Shown: positions 1 through 7,348 of the stretch, in pieces | How the letters are laid out: each line of letters opens with the position of its first letter | Numbering within the stretch: position 1 is the stretch's first letter | Assembly (NCBI GenBank): GCA_964510225.1 | Contig: CAZEAN010000012.1 | Span: 1-64,000, forward strand | DNA length: 64,000 bases | DNA from: CAZEAN01 sp964510225 | GTDB taxonomy: Bacteria; Planctomycetota; Planctomycetia; Isosphaerales; Isosphaeraceae | Reading direction: 5' to 3' | Translations under genes and position numbers: made by a program | The notes under the pieces: generated by a model | The model's input: the letters and a program-made list of their open reading frames with translations, nothing else | Told to the model about the DNA's origin: nothing | Databases searched by the model: none

Positions 1-2056
1 CAAATCCGAGAAGGAACGCGAATGCCCGGTCACTCTGAAGACTCTCTGGTTCGAAGTCATAGATCTCCTGGAGTGCGATAGACAAAGGCCGGGAGATAGG
101 TTGGAAAATCTCAAGCCAAGTTCCCACGTGGATCGGATTTTGCCGAAGCAACTCGTTCGCAATCCAGTTACAGCGATCATGACCCCAAATAGCTCCTTCT
201 TGTACGACGCCGGCGAGTAATCCGTAAGCATTCAGACGAAGCTTAGACCCCTCCATCTCCCGTGCCGTAGCAACCTTGAGAAGGTAATCGATTTGATCGC
301 CTAACAGTCCTTGCCTGATAAGTTCTTCACGGACTACCAAGAGTTCGTCGGGACTCACCGCGATCTCAGACTGCAGTACCCAATCCATCAAGGATTTGAC
401 ACGCTCGGGTTCCTGAGGAAGTAACGCGAGCAACGCTGGAGTCCAACCGGGAGTACCGGGTTCAGTGTTTGCAAGCCGACGGAGCTGATCTACCACCATC
501 AGACGGTCATCACCAAGCTCATCGAGGATCGCTGGTACAGCACGAATGTGGGCAGATTCCAAAGCCTCGACTCTTCCCTCGGCGGTCGCAAGCCGCTCTC
601 GATGGCGGAGTCCTGCCTGGTGCAACAGAAACAGAACTCCCAGACCTAGCAACACGAGTGCGACCAAGGCACTCGCGCAGAGCGTTTGGTGGCGACCAAT
701 CCAACGTCGCGAACGTCGCAACCAAGGCTCACGCCAAGCAGTCACAGGTTCATCCGCCAGCCATCGCTCGATATCCAACGACAAGGCACGGGCTGTGGGA
801 TACCGGTCGCTAGGTTCCAGTGACATCGCTTTCAGACAAACAGCCTCGAGCGCTGGATCGATCCCGGGTTGAATGTTCCGAGGTGGTGGAACGTCTCCGC
901 GTCGGGCACGTCGGAGGACTGTCATCATACTCCAGCCGCTTAGGGGAGCTTTCCCCACAAGCAATGTGTAGAGCGTCGCACCGAGGCTGTAGACGTCGCT
1001 CCGAAAGTCGAGGGTTGCTGGACGTCCTACCGCAAATTCTGGCGGCATATAGGCGGGAGTCCCGAAGAATTCGCCAACTCGTGTTGTTTCAAAATCACTT
1101 TCGGGAAGAAGGAGGGGTGGAGCTTCGGTATCCTTCTCGGTCGACTCCGGTGATCTACCCAATGGTTTAGCGTATCCCCAGTCAATCACGATTGTCTCCC
1201 CAAAGGATCCTAGCATCACGTTTCCGGGCTTAATATCCCGGTGGATGATGCCTCGCGAATGGGCGTACGCAATGGTGTCGCAGACGTCGATCAATCGACC
1301 AAGCAAGTCTCGGAATTCTAGTTCTCGATTTCCTTCCGCTTCGGGTGCTGCTTTGCTCGAATGGAAATCACAAATCGCCTTCTTAAGTGTCTGGCCACGG
1401 ATGAATCGAACCGCATAGAAGGGACGCCCATCATCGTCGGTTCCAAGACCGTGAACTGGAACAATTCCCGGATGTTCGAGACCGGCCGTGATCTCACCCT
1501 CGACGAGGAAGCGGTGCCGTTGTTTAGGATCGTCGGCGAGTTCGGACTTGAGTTGCTTGAGGGCTACTTCGCGAGGAACTTCTTGGTCTTGCGCAAGGAA
1601 TACTTCTCCGAGTCCACCTCGGTCATGAAAACGAAGGATCTGATAGCGCTGTCGCACGGTCTTGCCTTGCAATGGGCCAGCAACTGGATCCCTTATCTCG
1701 CCGACTGCTCCGATGATATCCTCTTCGGTTTGATCAAAATTCAAGTTGTTATTCAGAACATTGCTAACGATGATCTCAAACGTAGGGAATCGTTGTTGAT
1801 ACTCGTTGATACTCGGAACTTCGTTATCCCGCTGACGGAGTTCAAGTTCGAGTGCGAGTAGCTCGGCGAAGAGATTTGCTCGGAGTGAGTTGGGGACTTC
1901 GTCAAGCTGCATTTCAATCAGTGGGCGATCGCCTGCGTTCCAGTCCGCTTCGAAGCGCTCACAAAGAGTGATGATTAGTGAGAGATCATCTGAGGATATC
2001 GATTGACTGATTGTCGCCGACGTTACGTTCGACTCAAGATCCGATAACCTGTTCAT
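1..2056 (-). CDS. Ser/Thr protein kinase, membrane-anchored (3' end cut by window edge)
   Basis: Reading from the ATG at 2056 the frame stays open to the left edge (685 codons seen, no stop). An N-terminal region of about 135 residues precedes a Hanks-type kinase domain (about 138-435). The glycine loop reads HDRGGLGEV, the ATP lysine is K167 in VALKQL, the catalytic loop is HRDIKPGNV (D274), and the metal motif is DWG rather than DFG. GTPAYM marks the activation segment end. One hydrophobic segment (about 457-477) follows, so the kinase should face the cytoplasm and the unseen remainder lies across the membrane. The start codon overlaps the stop of the sigma factor gene by four bases (ATGA), so the two are probably translationally coupled. 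Ligand and substrates are unknown. The kinase call is firm; total length and C-terminal domain are not visible. Confidence 0.93.
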   Translation of the reverse strand, partial: MNRLSDLESNVTSATISQSISSDDLSLIITLCERFEADWNAGDRPLIEMQLDEVPNSLRANLFAELLALELELRQRDNEVPSINEYQQRFPTFEIIVSNVLNNNLNFDQTEEDIIGAVGEIRDPVAGPLQGKTVRQRYQILRFHDRGGLGEVFLAQDQEVPREVALKQLKSELADDPKQRHRFLVEGEITAGLEHPGIVPVHGLGTDDDGRPFYAVRFIRGQTLKKAICDFHSSKAAPEAEGNRELEFRDLLGRLIDVCDTIAYAHSRGIIHRDIKPGNVMLGSFGETIVIDWGYAKPLGRSPESTEKDTEAPPLLLPESDFETTRVGEFFGTPAYMPPEFAVGRPATLDFRSDVYSLGATLYTLLVGKAPLSGWSMMTVLRRARRGDVPPPRNIQPGIDPALEAVCLKAMSLEPSDRYPTARALSLDIERWLADEPVTAWREPWLRRSRRWIGRHQTLCASALVALVLLGLGVLFLLHQAGLRHRERLATAEGRVEALESAHIRAVPAILDELGDDRLMVVDQLRRLANTEPGTPGWTPALLALLPQEPERVKSLMDWVLQSEIAVSPDELLVVREELIRQGLLGDQIDYLLKVATAREMEGSKLRLNAYGLLAGVVQEGAIWGHDRCNWIANELLRQNPIHVGTWLEIFQPISRPLSIALQEIYDFEPESLQSDRAFAFLLGF

Positions 2057-2676
2057 AGTTCCCTTTCCCAATGTTTCCGAATTAATTTGATCTTCAGGGT
2101 AACCGTTCGGAGTGAGCAACCTAATTCATTGCTGATCTCCTCATGGGAGAAACACGCTAGTTTGAGTAAAGCAATTCGCCTCAGTCTTTCATCGCCAAGT
2201 AGGCCGAGAAGACGTTCACATTCCTCGGCCGTTTCAGCCGCAAATTCAGGAGTAGGCCCACCACAGGCGAGCTGCTCGAGCCATCGAAGGTCCTCTGCTC
2301 CACTCCCTGCAGGAATCTCACATTCCCTGACAACTCGATCTGACATCCGCTTCAATGCCGTGTTCCGCTCGTGCCGGTCCGCGACGCGACATGAGGTGAG
2401 ATAGACCAAGACGCGCCACAGATCATTCCGGTCGTTCAAGTTTGGAAACCGGCCCTGTTGCGCTGCTCGGCAAAAGCGTTGGAACACGCTCTGAGCGATG
2501 TCCTCTTCATCCTCACTAAGATCAAGATGGCGGGATCGAGCTAACTTTTGTCGTGCATGGGCAACCAAAAGGCGAAAGTAACGCTTCCAAAGTCCACAAA
2601 CCGCCGATTCGTCACCATTCTTAAGCTGATCAAGCCACTCACTGACCGAGCTTTCTAGATCAAGACTAGATTGCAT
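2053..2676 (-). CDS. ECF-type RNA polymerase sigma factor
   Basis: A 207-residue protein with sigma region 2 (DEEDIAQSVFQRFCRA, about residues 46-61) and a C-terminal region 4 helix-turn-helix (FSHEEISNELGCSLRTVTLK). It should direct core RNA polymerase to a small regulon. A longer frame opens at 2793, but the ATG at 2676 has a strong Shine-Dalgarno (GGGAGG, 5-base spacing) and is preferred. The downstream kinase overlaps by four bases. Planctomycetes are known for ECF factors genetically linked to Ser/Thr kinases in place of classical anti-sigma factors; kinase control of this factor is therefore an inference from context. No anti-sigma gene is adjacent. Confidence 0.88.
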   Translation of the reverse strand: MQSSLDLESSVSEWLDQLKNGDESAVCGLWKRYFRLLVAHARQKLARSRHLDLSEDEEDIAQSVFQRFCRAAQQGRFPNLNDRNDLWRVLVYLTSCRVADRHERNTALKRMSDRVVRECEIPAGSGAEDLRWLEQLACGGPTPEFAAETAEECERLLGLLGDERLRRIALLKLACFSHEEISNELGCSLRTVTLKIKLIRKHWEREL

Positions 2677-2995
2677 TCCCGCCTCCCTCGTGGTTAGAGC
2701 TGCGGAATTTCCGGACTCGATTGCGCAGTTTGCACTGATTTCCCGGTAATCAAGTTGCCGCGTGTTTCCTTCTACCAGGCGATTCATCTCCATCCAAGCA
2801 AAATTTAAGAATCACTCCTTATTTTCTGAAAACTTGCAGATATTACTTAAGCCTATGTTTTATATAACATATTCATGCATTTCCGATTCATGCTTTCTCT
2901 GGCTTGACTTGCATCCAGTTACGAGTAGTACAGGTCGCTGTTGTACCTGGTTTCGCGTTTCTCCATCCTTCCTTGATCTCTACAGGAGCTTCCAA
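2677..2995. other. Divergent intergenic region, A+T-rich
   Basis: This 319-base gap separates the sigma/kinase pair (minus) from the PEP-CTERM gene (plus) and must hold both promoters. The stretch 2815-2900 is markedly A+T-rich. A possible plus-strand -35 box TTGACT lies at 2904-2909, with a poor -10 candidate TAGTAC at 2926-2931 (16-base spacer). No convincing gene is seen; in-frame extensions of either flanking gene into it lack ribosome-binding sites. Confidence 0.4.
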
Positions 2996-3766
2996 ATGAG
3001 CATTCTTCGAGGACGTCAAGTTGTTTTGTCGATCGTGATCGTCTCGGTCTTTTCGACGATATCCCAGGCCGACGTCATGGTCCTTGATCCGGGTTCGACG
3101 GTCGAAGGCAAAACGATCGCCGAGTGGACTACCGACTGGACTCAGTGGGCCACAAGCTTCTCAGTACCGAACGACCCGTTTACGGATTCCACGGGTGCAT
3201 TCGCCAACATGAACCAGTCTGGCCCGGTGTTCTTTATCGCTGGTACCTTAGGCGGATCGGCTCAACGGACCTTTAAGGTCCCAACGAACACCTATCTTCT
3301 CCTCCCGATGCTGAATGTTTCCTTCTCACAGGCTGAGCTAGGCGACTTCTCACTGACCGAGACCGAAATCCGGGACTTCGTCACTGGTCTTGTCGATGAG
3401 GTCGACTCACTCCACGCGAGCGTTGATGGGGTCGATATCGAGAATCTCTTTGACCACCGTGAAGAATCTCCCGCATTCTCTTACAATGCGGCAGTCGACA
3501 ACATCTTCGGTGCGCCGTCGGGGAACTCGGGGATTACGGTTTCAGACGGCTATTGGCTCATGATCGCACCGCTTGCTCCCGGCGAAACCCATGTCATCAA
3601 CTTCGGTGGCGGTGTTTCTTCCTTTGACTTCAATGTCGATGTTACTGCCACCATTACGGCAGTACCCGAACCTTCGACCCTTGTACTCACGAGTCTCAGC
3701 ATTCTCGGGGCCTCTGGTCTTGGCTGGTACCGTCTCCGAATGCGGTCACGACCCGCAACAAGATAA
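2996..3766 (+). CDS. PEP-CTERM sorting domain protein, secreted
   Basis: A 256-residue exported protein: hydrophobic signal peptide ending near SQA (about residue 24), a globular body, and a C-terminal PEP-CTERM tripartite signal (VPEPSTLVL, hydrophobic helix, then RLRMRSR). In bacteria with an exosortase this tail is cut during export and surface attachment; no exosortase gene is in the window. The body begins GKTIAEWTTDWTQWATSF and has QSGPVFFIAGTLGG, which from memory resembles a family of secreted proteins of unknown role carrying EW..WW.WA and GQSGPVWFLAGT motifs. The ATG at 2996 has AGGAG about 8 bases upstream and directly precedes the signal peptide; the frame opening at 2762 is only an upstream extension. 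It is divergent from the sigma/kinase pair and could be a target, but that is a guess. Confidence 0.85.
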   Translation: MSILRGRQVVLSIVIVSVFSTISQADVMVLDPGSTVEGKTIAEWTTDWTQWATSFSVPNDPFTDSTGAFANMNQSGPVFFIAGTLGGSAQRTFKVPTNTYLLLPMLNVSFSQAELGDFSLTETEIRDFVTGLVDEVDSLHASVDGVDIENLFDHREESPAFSYNAAVDNIFGAPSGNSGITVSDGYWLMIAPLAPGETHVINFGGGVSSFDFNVDVTATITAVPEPSTLVLTSLSILGASGLGWYRLRMRSRPATR

Positions 3767-4144
3767 TGAGACGGTCCCTGTAATGAAGTAGGTCGCGGGC
3801 GTGATCAAGTGAAAAAGATATCACGCCCCATTAAAAAGTTTGCATGTACTGCATGTTCTGTTAATATTGTTACAGTTTGCTTATTTCTAAATTCAAGGAA
3901 ATAGTAGACTATCTTGTTAAAGAGCACAAATGATAGTGTGATAACACCTTGAGTCGAAGCGGGTATCGTTCTTGCACATCATCTCACTCGTTGTCGACTC
4001 GGCCTGTTCCTGATTCGGTTGGTTCAACGACCTTGATTTCGGCGTTGATAAGCTGGAGATTTTATCGAGCAGAGTTGGGAAAGTCATTCCCAACGCGTCA
4101 ACTCGCAGAAGCGTAAGCGATTTGCTTAATCGTGGAGGTAGGCC
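3767..4144. other. Intergenic region upstream of pyrE
   Basis: A 378-base gap between the PEP-CTERM gene and pyrE. It holds the hairpin at 3797-3828 and an A+T-rich stretch (about 3830-3925) that may contain the pyrE promoter, though no hexamer pair stands out. A small minus-strand frame (3917-4171) overlaps the pyrE start, has no ribosome-binding site and is not called. Confidence 0.4.
3797..3828 (+). terminator. Putative terminator hairpin after the PEP-CTERM gene
   Basis: A perfect 9-bp stem, GGGCGTGAT (3797-3805) with ATCACGCCC (3820-3828), and a 14-base loop, begins 30 bases after the stop codon. Only a short A/T stretch (ATTAAAAAG) follows rather than a U-tract, so intrinsic termination is plausible but not certain. 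Confidence 0.4.
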
Positions 4145-4717
4145 TTGGCACTTTCCTGGGACCGAAATCAACTCATCACGTTGCTCAAGCGGGACGCGCT
4201 CCAGCTTGGGGAATTTAAGCTCTCAAGTGGTCGGACATCGCATTATTACGTTGATGGTCGTCGCGTCACACTCTCGGCAGAGGGGGCCTGGCTGGTCGGC
4301 TCAGGTGTTCTCGCGATGATCGAAGCAGACCCCTCCATCGAGGCTGTTGGAGGATTGACCATCGGGGCCGACCCGATTGTCGGCGGTACTCTCGCCGTCG
4401 CGGGCGCTGGAGTTCGACCGAGCCTCCGAGGCTTCTTAGTTCGCAAAGAAGCGAAGGAGCATGGGACTGGACGACTGATCGAAGGTCCACTCGAGCCCGG
4501 AATGTCGGTGGTCTTGGTCGATGACGTCGCGACCACGGGAGGGTCAATGCTCAAGGCCGCCGACGCTGTGCAGGCTCTCGGGTGCAGCGTCGTCCGCGTC
4601 ATAGCAATGCTCGACCGCCTTGAGGGAGCCGGTGAGGCACTGACCCAACACGGACTTTCATTCCAAAGCTTACTGACTATTAGAGATTTAGGAATCGAAC
4701 CCCTCTCGACTGACTAA
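4145..4717 (+). CDS. pyrE: Orotate phosphoribosyltransferase
   Basis: Converts orotate plus PRPP to OMP in pyrimidine synthesis, in the cytoplasm. The 190-residue length is normal. The PRPP-binding signature VVLVDDVATTGGS is near residues 121-133, and the substrate region GGLTIGADPIVGGTLA and the mobile loop (RKEAKEHGTGRL) are recognisable. The start is TTG at 4145, supported by GGAGGT six bases upstream; the only other early starts give poorer fits. It stands alone, convergent with the small gene at 4809. A short hairpin (CAATCG/CGATTG, 4718-4733) directly follows the stop but has no U-tract. Confidence 0.93.
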   Translation: MALSWDRNQLITLLKRDALQLGEFKLSSGRTSHYYVDGRRVTLSAEGAWLVGSGVLAMIEADPSIEAVGGLTIGADPIVGGTLAVAGAGVRPSLRGFLVRKEAKEHGTGRLIEGPLEPGMSVVLVDDVATTGGSMLKAADAVQALGCSVVRVIAMLDRLEGAGEALTQHGLSFQSLLTIRDLGIEPLSTD

Positions 4718-4808
4718 CAATCGACAGCGATTGACAAGGTGGTTCGATTCGCGGGCAAATCAGTTAGGTTATCAAGTCATTCGTCCACACTCGTCAGATC
4801 TTCCGATC

Positions 4809-5048
4809 TCAAGCATTGACGTGGGCAAGAAAGTCATCGACGTCGGCGATCGACTTTTCGATTGACTGACGACGCCAATCGGTTAGTGCGGAGTCGAGCG
4901 TTCGCGTCAAGAGATCCCGGAGCAGGCTTGCTGCGCCTTCCGGAGTCTCTCCTTCGGACCTAATCTCAGGAAATTCACGATGCTGAGCCATCACGGACCC
5001 AGCGGTGCTTGCGTCGGAGAAAAGGATGCGATCAGTGGTGTTAGTCAT
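4809..5048 (-). CDS. Small protein of unknown function
   Basis: A 79-residue, mostly polar and probably helical protein beginning MTNTTDRILFSDASTAG and ending DDFLAHVNA. No signal peptide, membrane segment or known motif is seen. The ATG at 5048 has a good GAGGA Shine-Dalgarno 5-6 bases upstream, which supports a real gene; a longer frame to 5171 lacks one. It follows pheS on the same strand after about 126 bases and could be the last gene of the rpmI-rplT-pheS transcript. Function not recognised. Confidence 0.55.
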   Translation of the reverse strand: MTNTTDRILFSDASTAGSVMAQHREFPEIRSEGETPEGAASLLRDLLTRTLDSALTDWRRQSIEKSIADVDDFLAHVNA

Positions 5049-5174
5049 GATATTCCTCAATGGCGCGATCGGCCTTGAAATCAACCCACGGAGTCGGGAT
5101 GGTGATGCTGAACCCATGTTCGGCTGACGCCATGACGCATGGGTGCAAACCACCTGAATCCGGCAAGTCAATCC

Positions 5175-6173
5175 TCAAAACTGGGAGAGAAACCGCACAT
5201 CATTGGTAGTGAAGTGGCGAATATCGTCGATCCCGTGACGTCTCATGCAGAGTCGTTCGACTCCAAGTCCGAAGGCAAAACCGGAGACCTCTTCCGGATC
5301 ATAACCGACGGCACGGAGGACATTGGGATCGACCATTCCCGCACCTCCCATTTCAACCCAACGGTCGCCGCCGTGCCAGAGCATATCGACTTCGACGCTC
5401 GGTTCGGTGAAAGGAAAGAACGAGGGGCGAAACCGGATTTGAACATCCACACCCAGATAACTTTGCGCAAAAAGTCGTAACGTGCTCTTCAGATCCGTCA
5501 TCGTCACATGACGATCAATCATCAGCCCTTCGATCTGATGAAACTGAAAGAGATGGGTGGCATCGACTTCGTCAGGTCGATAAACCCTACCAATTGCAAT
5601 AATTCGGACTGGTGGCTCTTGGGCGTCCATTACCCGGATTTGCACCGTACTGGTCTGACTCCGAAGCAACACACCCCTGCTCAAATAAAAGTTATCGGTC
5701 GGATCCCTTGCTGGGTGGGATGCAGGGATATTTAGTGCCTCAAAGTTGTGCCGAACATCTTCGACTTCCGGTCCCCGAGCTACACTAAATCCCAACCTAC
5801 CGAAGATGTTGATCAATTCCTCAGCGGTCTGTGTGATCGGGTGGCGGTGCCCGAGTTTTGGTCTCGGTGCACCGGGAAGTGTCACATCAAGCCTCGCTTG
5901 AGTCGCCTGAGGACGATCTAACCGAGCTTTGGCAGCTTCCATCGCCTCTTCAAGGGCAGTCTTGAGGCCATTGAAGCGTTGACCGAAATCCTTTCGAACG
6001 GAAGGATCAAGAAGTTTCATCCGGTCACGCGCTGTCTTGATCTTTCCTTGTTTCTGACCGAGATAGGTGATCCGAGCGGCTTCGACTTCTTCCATTGAAG
6101 CCGAATCTCGGAAGGCTTCAAGGCCTTGAGATTCGAGGGCGTCAAGCTCGGCGATGGCGTCGGAGAGTTCCAT
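5175..6173 (-). CDS. pheS: Phenylalanine-tRNA ligase alpha subunit
   Basis: Catalytic subunit of the (alpha-beta)2 enzyme that charges tRNA-Phe. It has 332 residues, normal for the family. The N-terminal coiled coil (about 1-100) is followed by the class II core: GHRHPITQT, the motif 2 region with SHPARDPTDNFYL, ARGPEVEDV, TEPSVEVD and the C-terminal motif 3 (GFAFGLGVERLCMRRHGIDDIR). The gene lies 14 bases behind rplT, so it is co-transcribed. The beta-subunit gene pheT, often directly downstream, is absent here and must be elsewhere in the genome; a 79-residue unknown gene occupies that position. Confidence 0.96.
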   Translation of the reverse strand: MELSDAIAELDALESQGLEAFRDSASMEEVEAARITYLGQKQGKIKTARDRMKLLDPSVRKDFGQRFNGLKTALEEAMEAAKARLDRPQATQARLDVTLPGAPRPKLGHRHPITQTAEELINIFGRLGFSVARGPEVEDVRHNFEALNIPASHPARDPTDNFYLSRGVLLRSQTSTVQIRVMDAQEPPVRIIAIGRVYRPDEVDATHLFQFHQIEGLMIDRHVTMTDLKSTLRLFAQSYLGVDVQIRFRPSFFPFTEPSVEVDMLWHGGDRWVEMGGAGMVDPNVLRAVGYDPEEVSGFAFGLGVERLCMRRHGIDDIRHFTTNDVRFLSQF

Positions 6174-6187
6174 GTGTAAGTGCTCGG

Positions 6188-6562
6188 TTACGCCGGGATC
6201 GCGCCGGCTTCAAGCAGCTTGGAACGCACCCGATCGGTTATTGCATCAAAGGTTTCAGAGTCGTGAATAGCCAGCTCGGAAAGGCTCTTCCGATCGAGAG
6301 CGATGCCGGCAAGTTTGAGACCCTGAATGAACCGACTGTAACGAAGGCCACGCATTTCAGCGGCGGCACTAATCCGGATGATCCAAAGACGTCGGAATTC
6401 TCGCTTCTTAACGCGACGATCGCGATAAGCAAACATTCCAGCGCGGATTAGCGTCTCTTTGGCGGATCGGAACAGTCTTCGGCGTCCCCCGACAAAACCC
6501 TTTGCAGCCTTGAGGATCCGTTTCTTGGATCGACGACGGGCAAACCCTTTCCTCGCGCGCAT
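6188..6562 (-). CDS. rplT: 50S ribosomal protein L20
   Basis: A 124-residue, strongly basic protein starting MRARKGFARRRSKKRILK, with FVGGRRRLFRSAKET, ARMFAYRDRR-like and RISAAAEMRGLRYSRFIQGL segments typical of L20. It binds 23S rRNA early in 50S assembly. It follows rpmI after 58 bases and precedes pheS by 14, the common rpmI-rplT-pheS order. In many bacteria L20 represses this operon through an mRNA structure; the leader here is about 100 bases but no such fold could be identified by eye. Confidence 0.96.
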   Translation of the reverse strand: MRARKGFARRRSKKRILKAAKGFVGGRRRLFRSAKETLIRAGMFAYRDRRVKKREFRRLWIIRISAAAEMRGLRYSRFIQGLKLAGIALDRKSLSELAIHDSETFDAITDRVRSKLLEAGAIPA

Positions 6563-6620
6563 TGTTGGAAGTCTCGATCTTGCAGTAGTTGTTCGGAAAT
6601 TAGATCAAATCTTCGGTTGT

Positions 6621-6989
6621 TCAGGAAGTTGAGGACTCGGCATCAGTCGGCGGTGTCTCTTCGGAACTAACTTGTTCTGTCGATGGAGCGTTGGCTTCAA
6701 GTGATTGCTCAGTGGCGCTGTTTCTAAGAGCTTCCGCTGCAGCGATCTCCTCGCGGATCTGTGCAAATCGCCCGACTCCGGCTTCGCGACGTTGCATTGC
6801 GCGGCGAAGCTTATGTGCCACGGCTGGATTGTTTAAAACAGCCGGTTTGCGAAGTCTTCGAATCCGCTTTCCTGGGATGTGGCTGTTCAGGTGAGAGGAT
6901 CCACAACGCTTATGGATGATCTTGCCGGTCGCCGTCACCTTGAAGCGCTTTTGGGTCCCCTTATGGGTTTTCATCTTCACTGAGGGCAT
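6621..6989 (-). CDS. rpmI: 50S ribosomal protein L35 with long C-terminal extension
   Basis: Residues 1-66 are a normal L35 (MPSVKMKTHKGTQKRFKVT, KRCGSSHLNSHIPGKRIRRLRK, ending near the usual C-terminus). The frame continues for about 56 more residues without a stop: a helical stretch (RRAMQRREAGVGRFAQIREE) and then an acidic, Ser/Thr/Glu-rich tail (TEQVSSEETPPTDAESSTS). L35 is usually about 65 residues, so the protein is nearly doubled. The tail is low-complexity and probably flexible. infC, the common upstream neighbour, is missing. A frameshift is unlikely because the helical part reads as coherent protein. Confidence 0.93.
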   Translation of the reverse strand: MPSVKMKTHKGTQKRFKVTATGKIIHKRCGSSHLNSHIPGKRIRRLRKPAVLNNPAVAHKLRRAMQRREAGVGRFAQIREEIAAAEALRNSATEQSLEANAPSTEQVSSEETPPTDAESSTS

Positions 6990-7348
6990 GGTTTACTCGC
7001 CCGTTGAATTGGGATAAACACTTTTCGGATCAACGGACACTCACTACAAGAGATGCATTGCAGTTGCAGTGTTAGCGTGTCGAAGACAGGCATTGTAACA
7101 ATCAGAGGATAACAATCCAATCCCTGGATTAATTCCCGATTCATTTCTTCGTGTTAGATCCGAGCGCTACCTTCTCCTCGTCTAGGCGTCCCGAAGCTCA
7201 TCCGATCGGGGATTCTCTCCAAACGACCCAGTCTATGGGATTATTCAGTCGAGTACATTTTTAGTACGACGACACGCGCATGAATCCCATGATTTCTCCC
7301 AAGTCAGTTCCGACTTCATGAAGTACAGAGCCGCATGAACGCCCTCGT
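6990..7348. other. Leader and promoter region of rpmI operon
   Basis: A 359-base gap between rpmI and the end of the kinase-WD40 gene, both on the minus strand. It contains the sigma-70-like promoter at 7092-7120. No infC or other gene is seen. The remainder (7121-7348) is the 3' trailer of the kinase gene; no strong terminator hairpin was found. Confidence 0.4.
7092..7120 (-). promoter_or_regulatory. Candidate sigma-70 promoter for rpmI-rplT-pheS
   Basis: On the minus strand TTGGAT (7115-7120, 4/6 to the -35 consensus) is followed after exactly 17 bases by TACAAT (7092-7097, 5/6 to the -10 consensus). Transcription would begin near 7085, giving a 5' leader of about 95 bases before rpmI. Confidence 0.5.

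Noticed and set aside
469..1861. Several plus-strand open frames of 100-166 codons
   Set aside because: They are opposite-strand shadows of the partial kinase gene, which reads as a continuous protein with all kinase motifs.
1..2056. Possible frameshift or pseudogene in the first kinase
   Set aside because: Translation from 2056 is open and coherent to the window edge.
2762..2995. Long N-terminal extension of the PEP-CTERM protein
   Set aside because: The extension has no ribosome-binding site and lies before a clear AGGAG-ATG and signal peptide at 2996.
3917..4171. 84-codon minus-strand frame before pyrE
   Set aside because: Overlaps the pyrE start and its ribosome-binding site, and has no motif or Shine-Dalgarno.
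4718..4733. Terminator after pyrE
   Set aside because: Only a 6-bp stem with no U-tract; mentioned under pyrE but not called as a feature.
6990..7348. infC upstream of rpmI
   Set aside because: No IF-3 coding frame is present in the gap on either strand.
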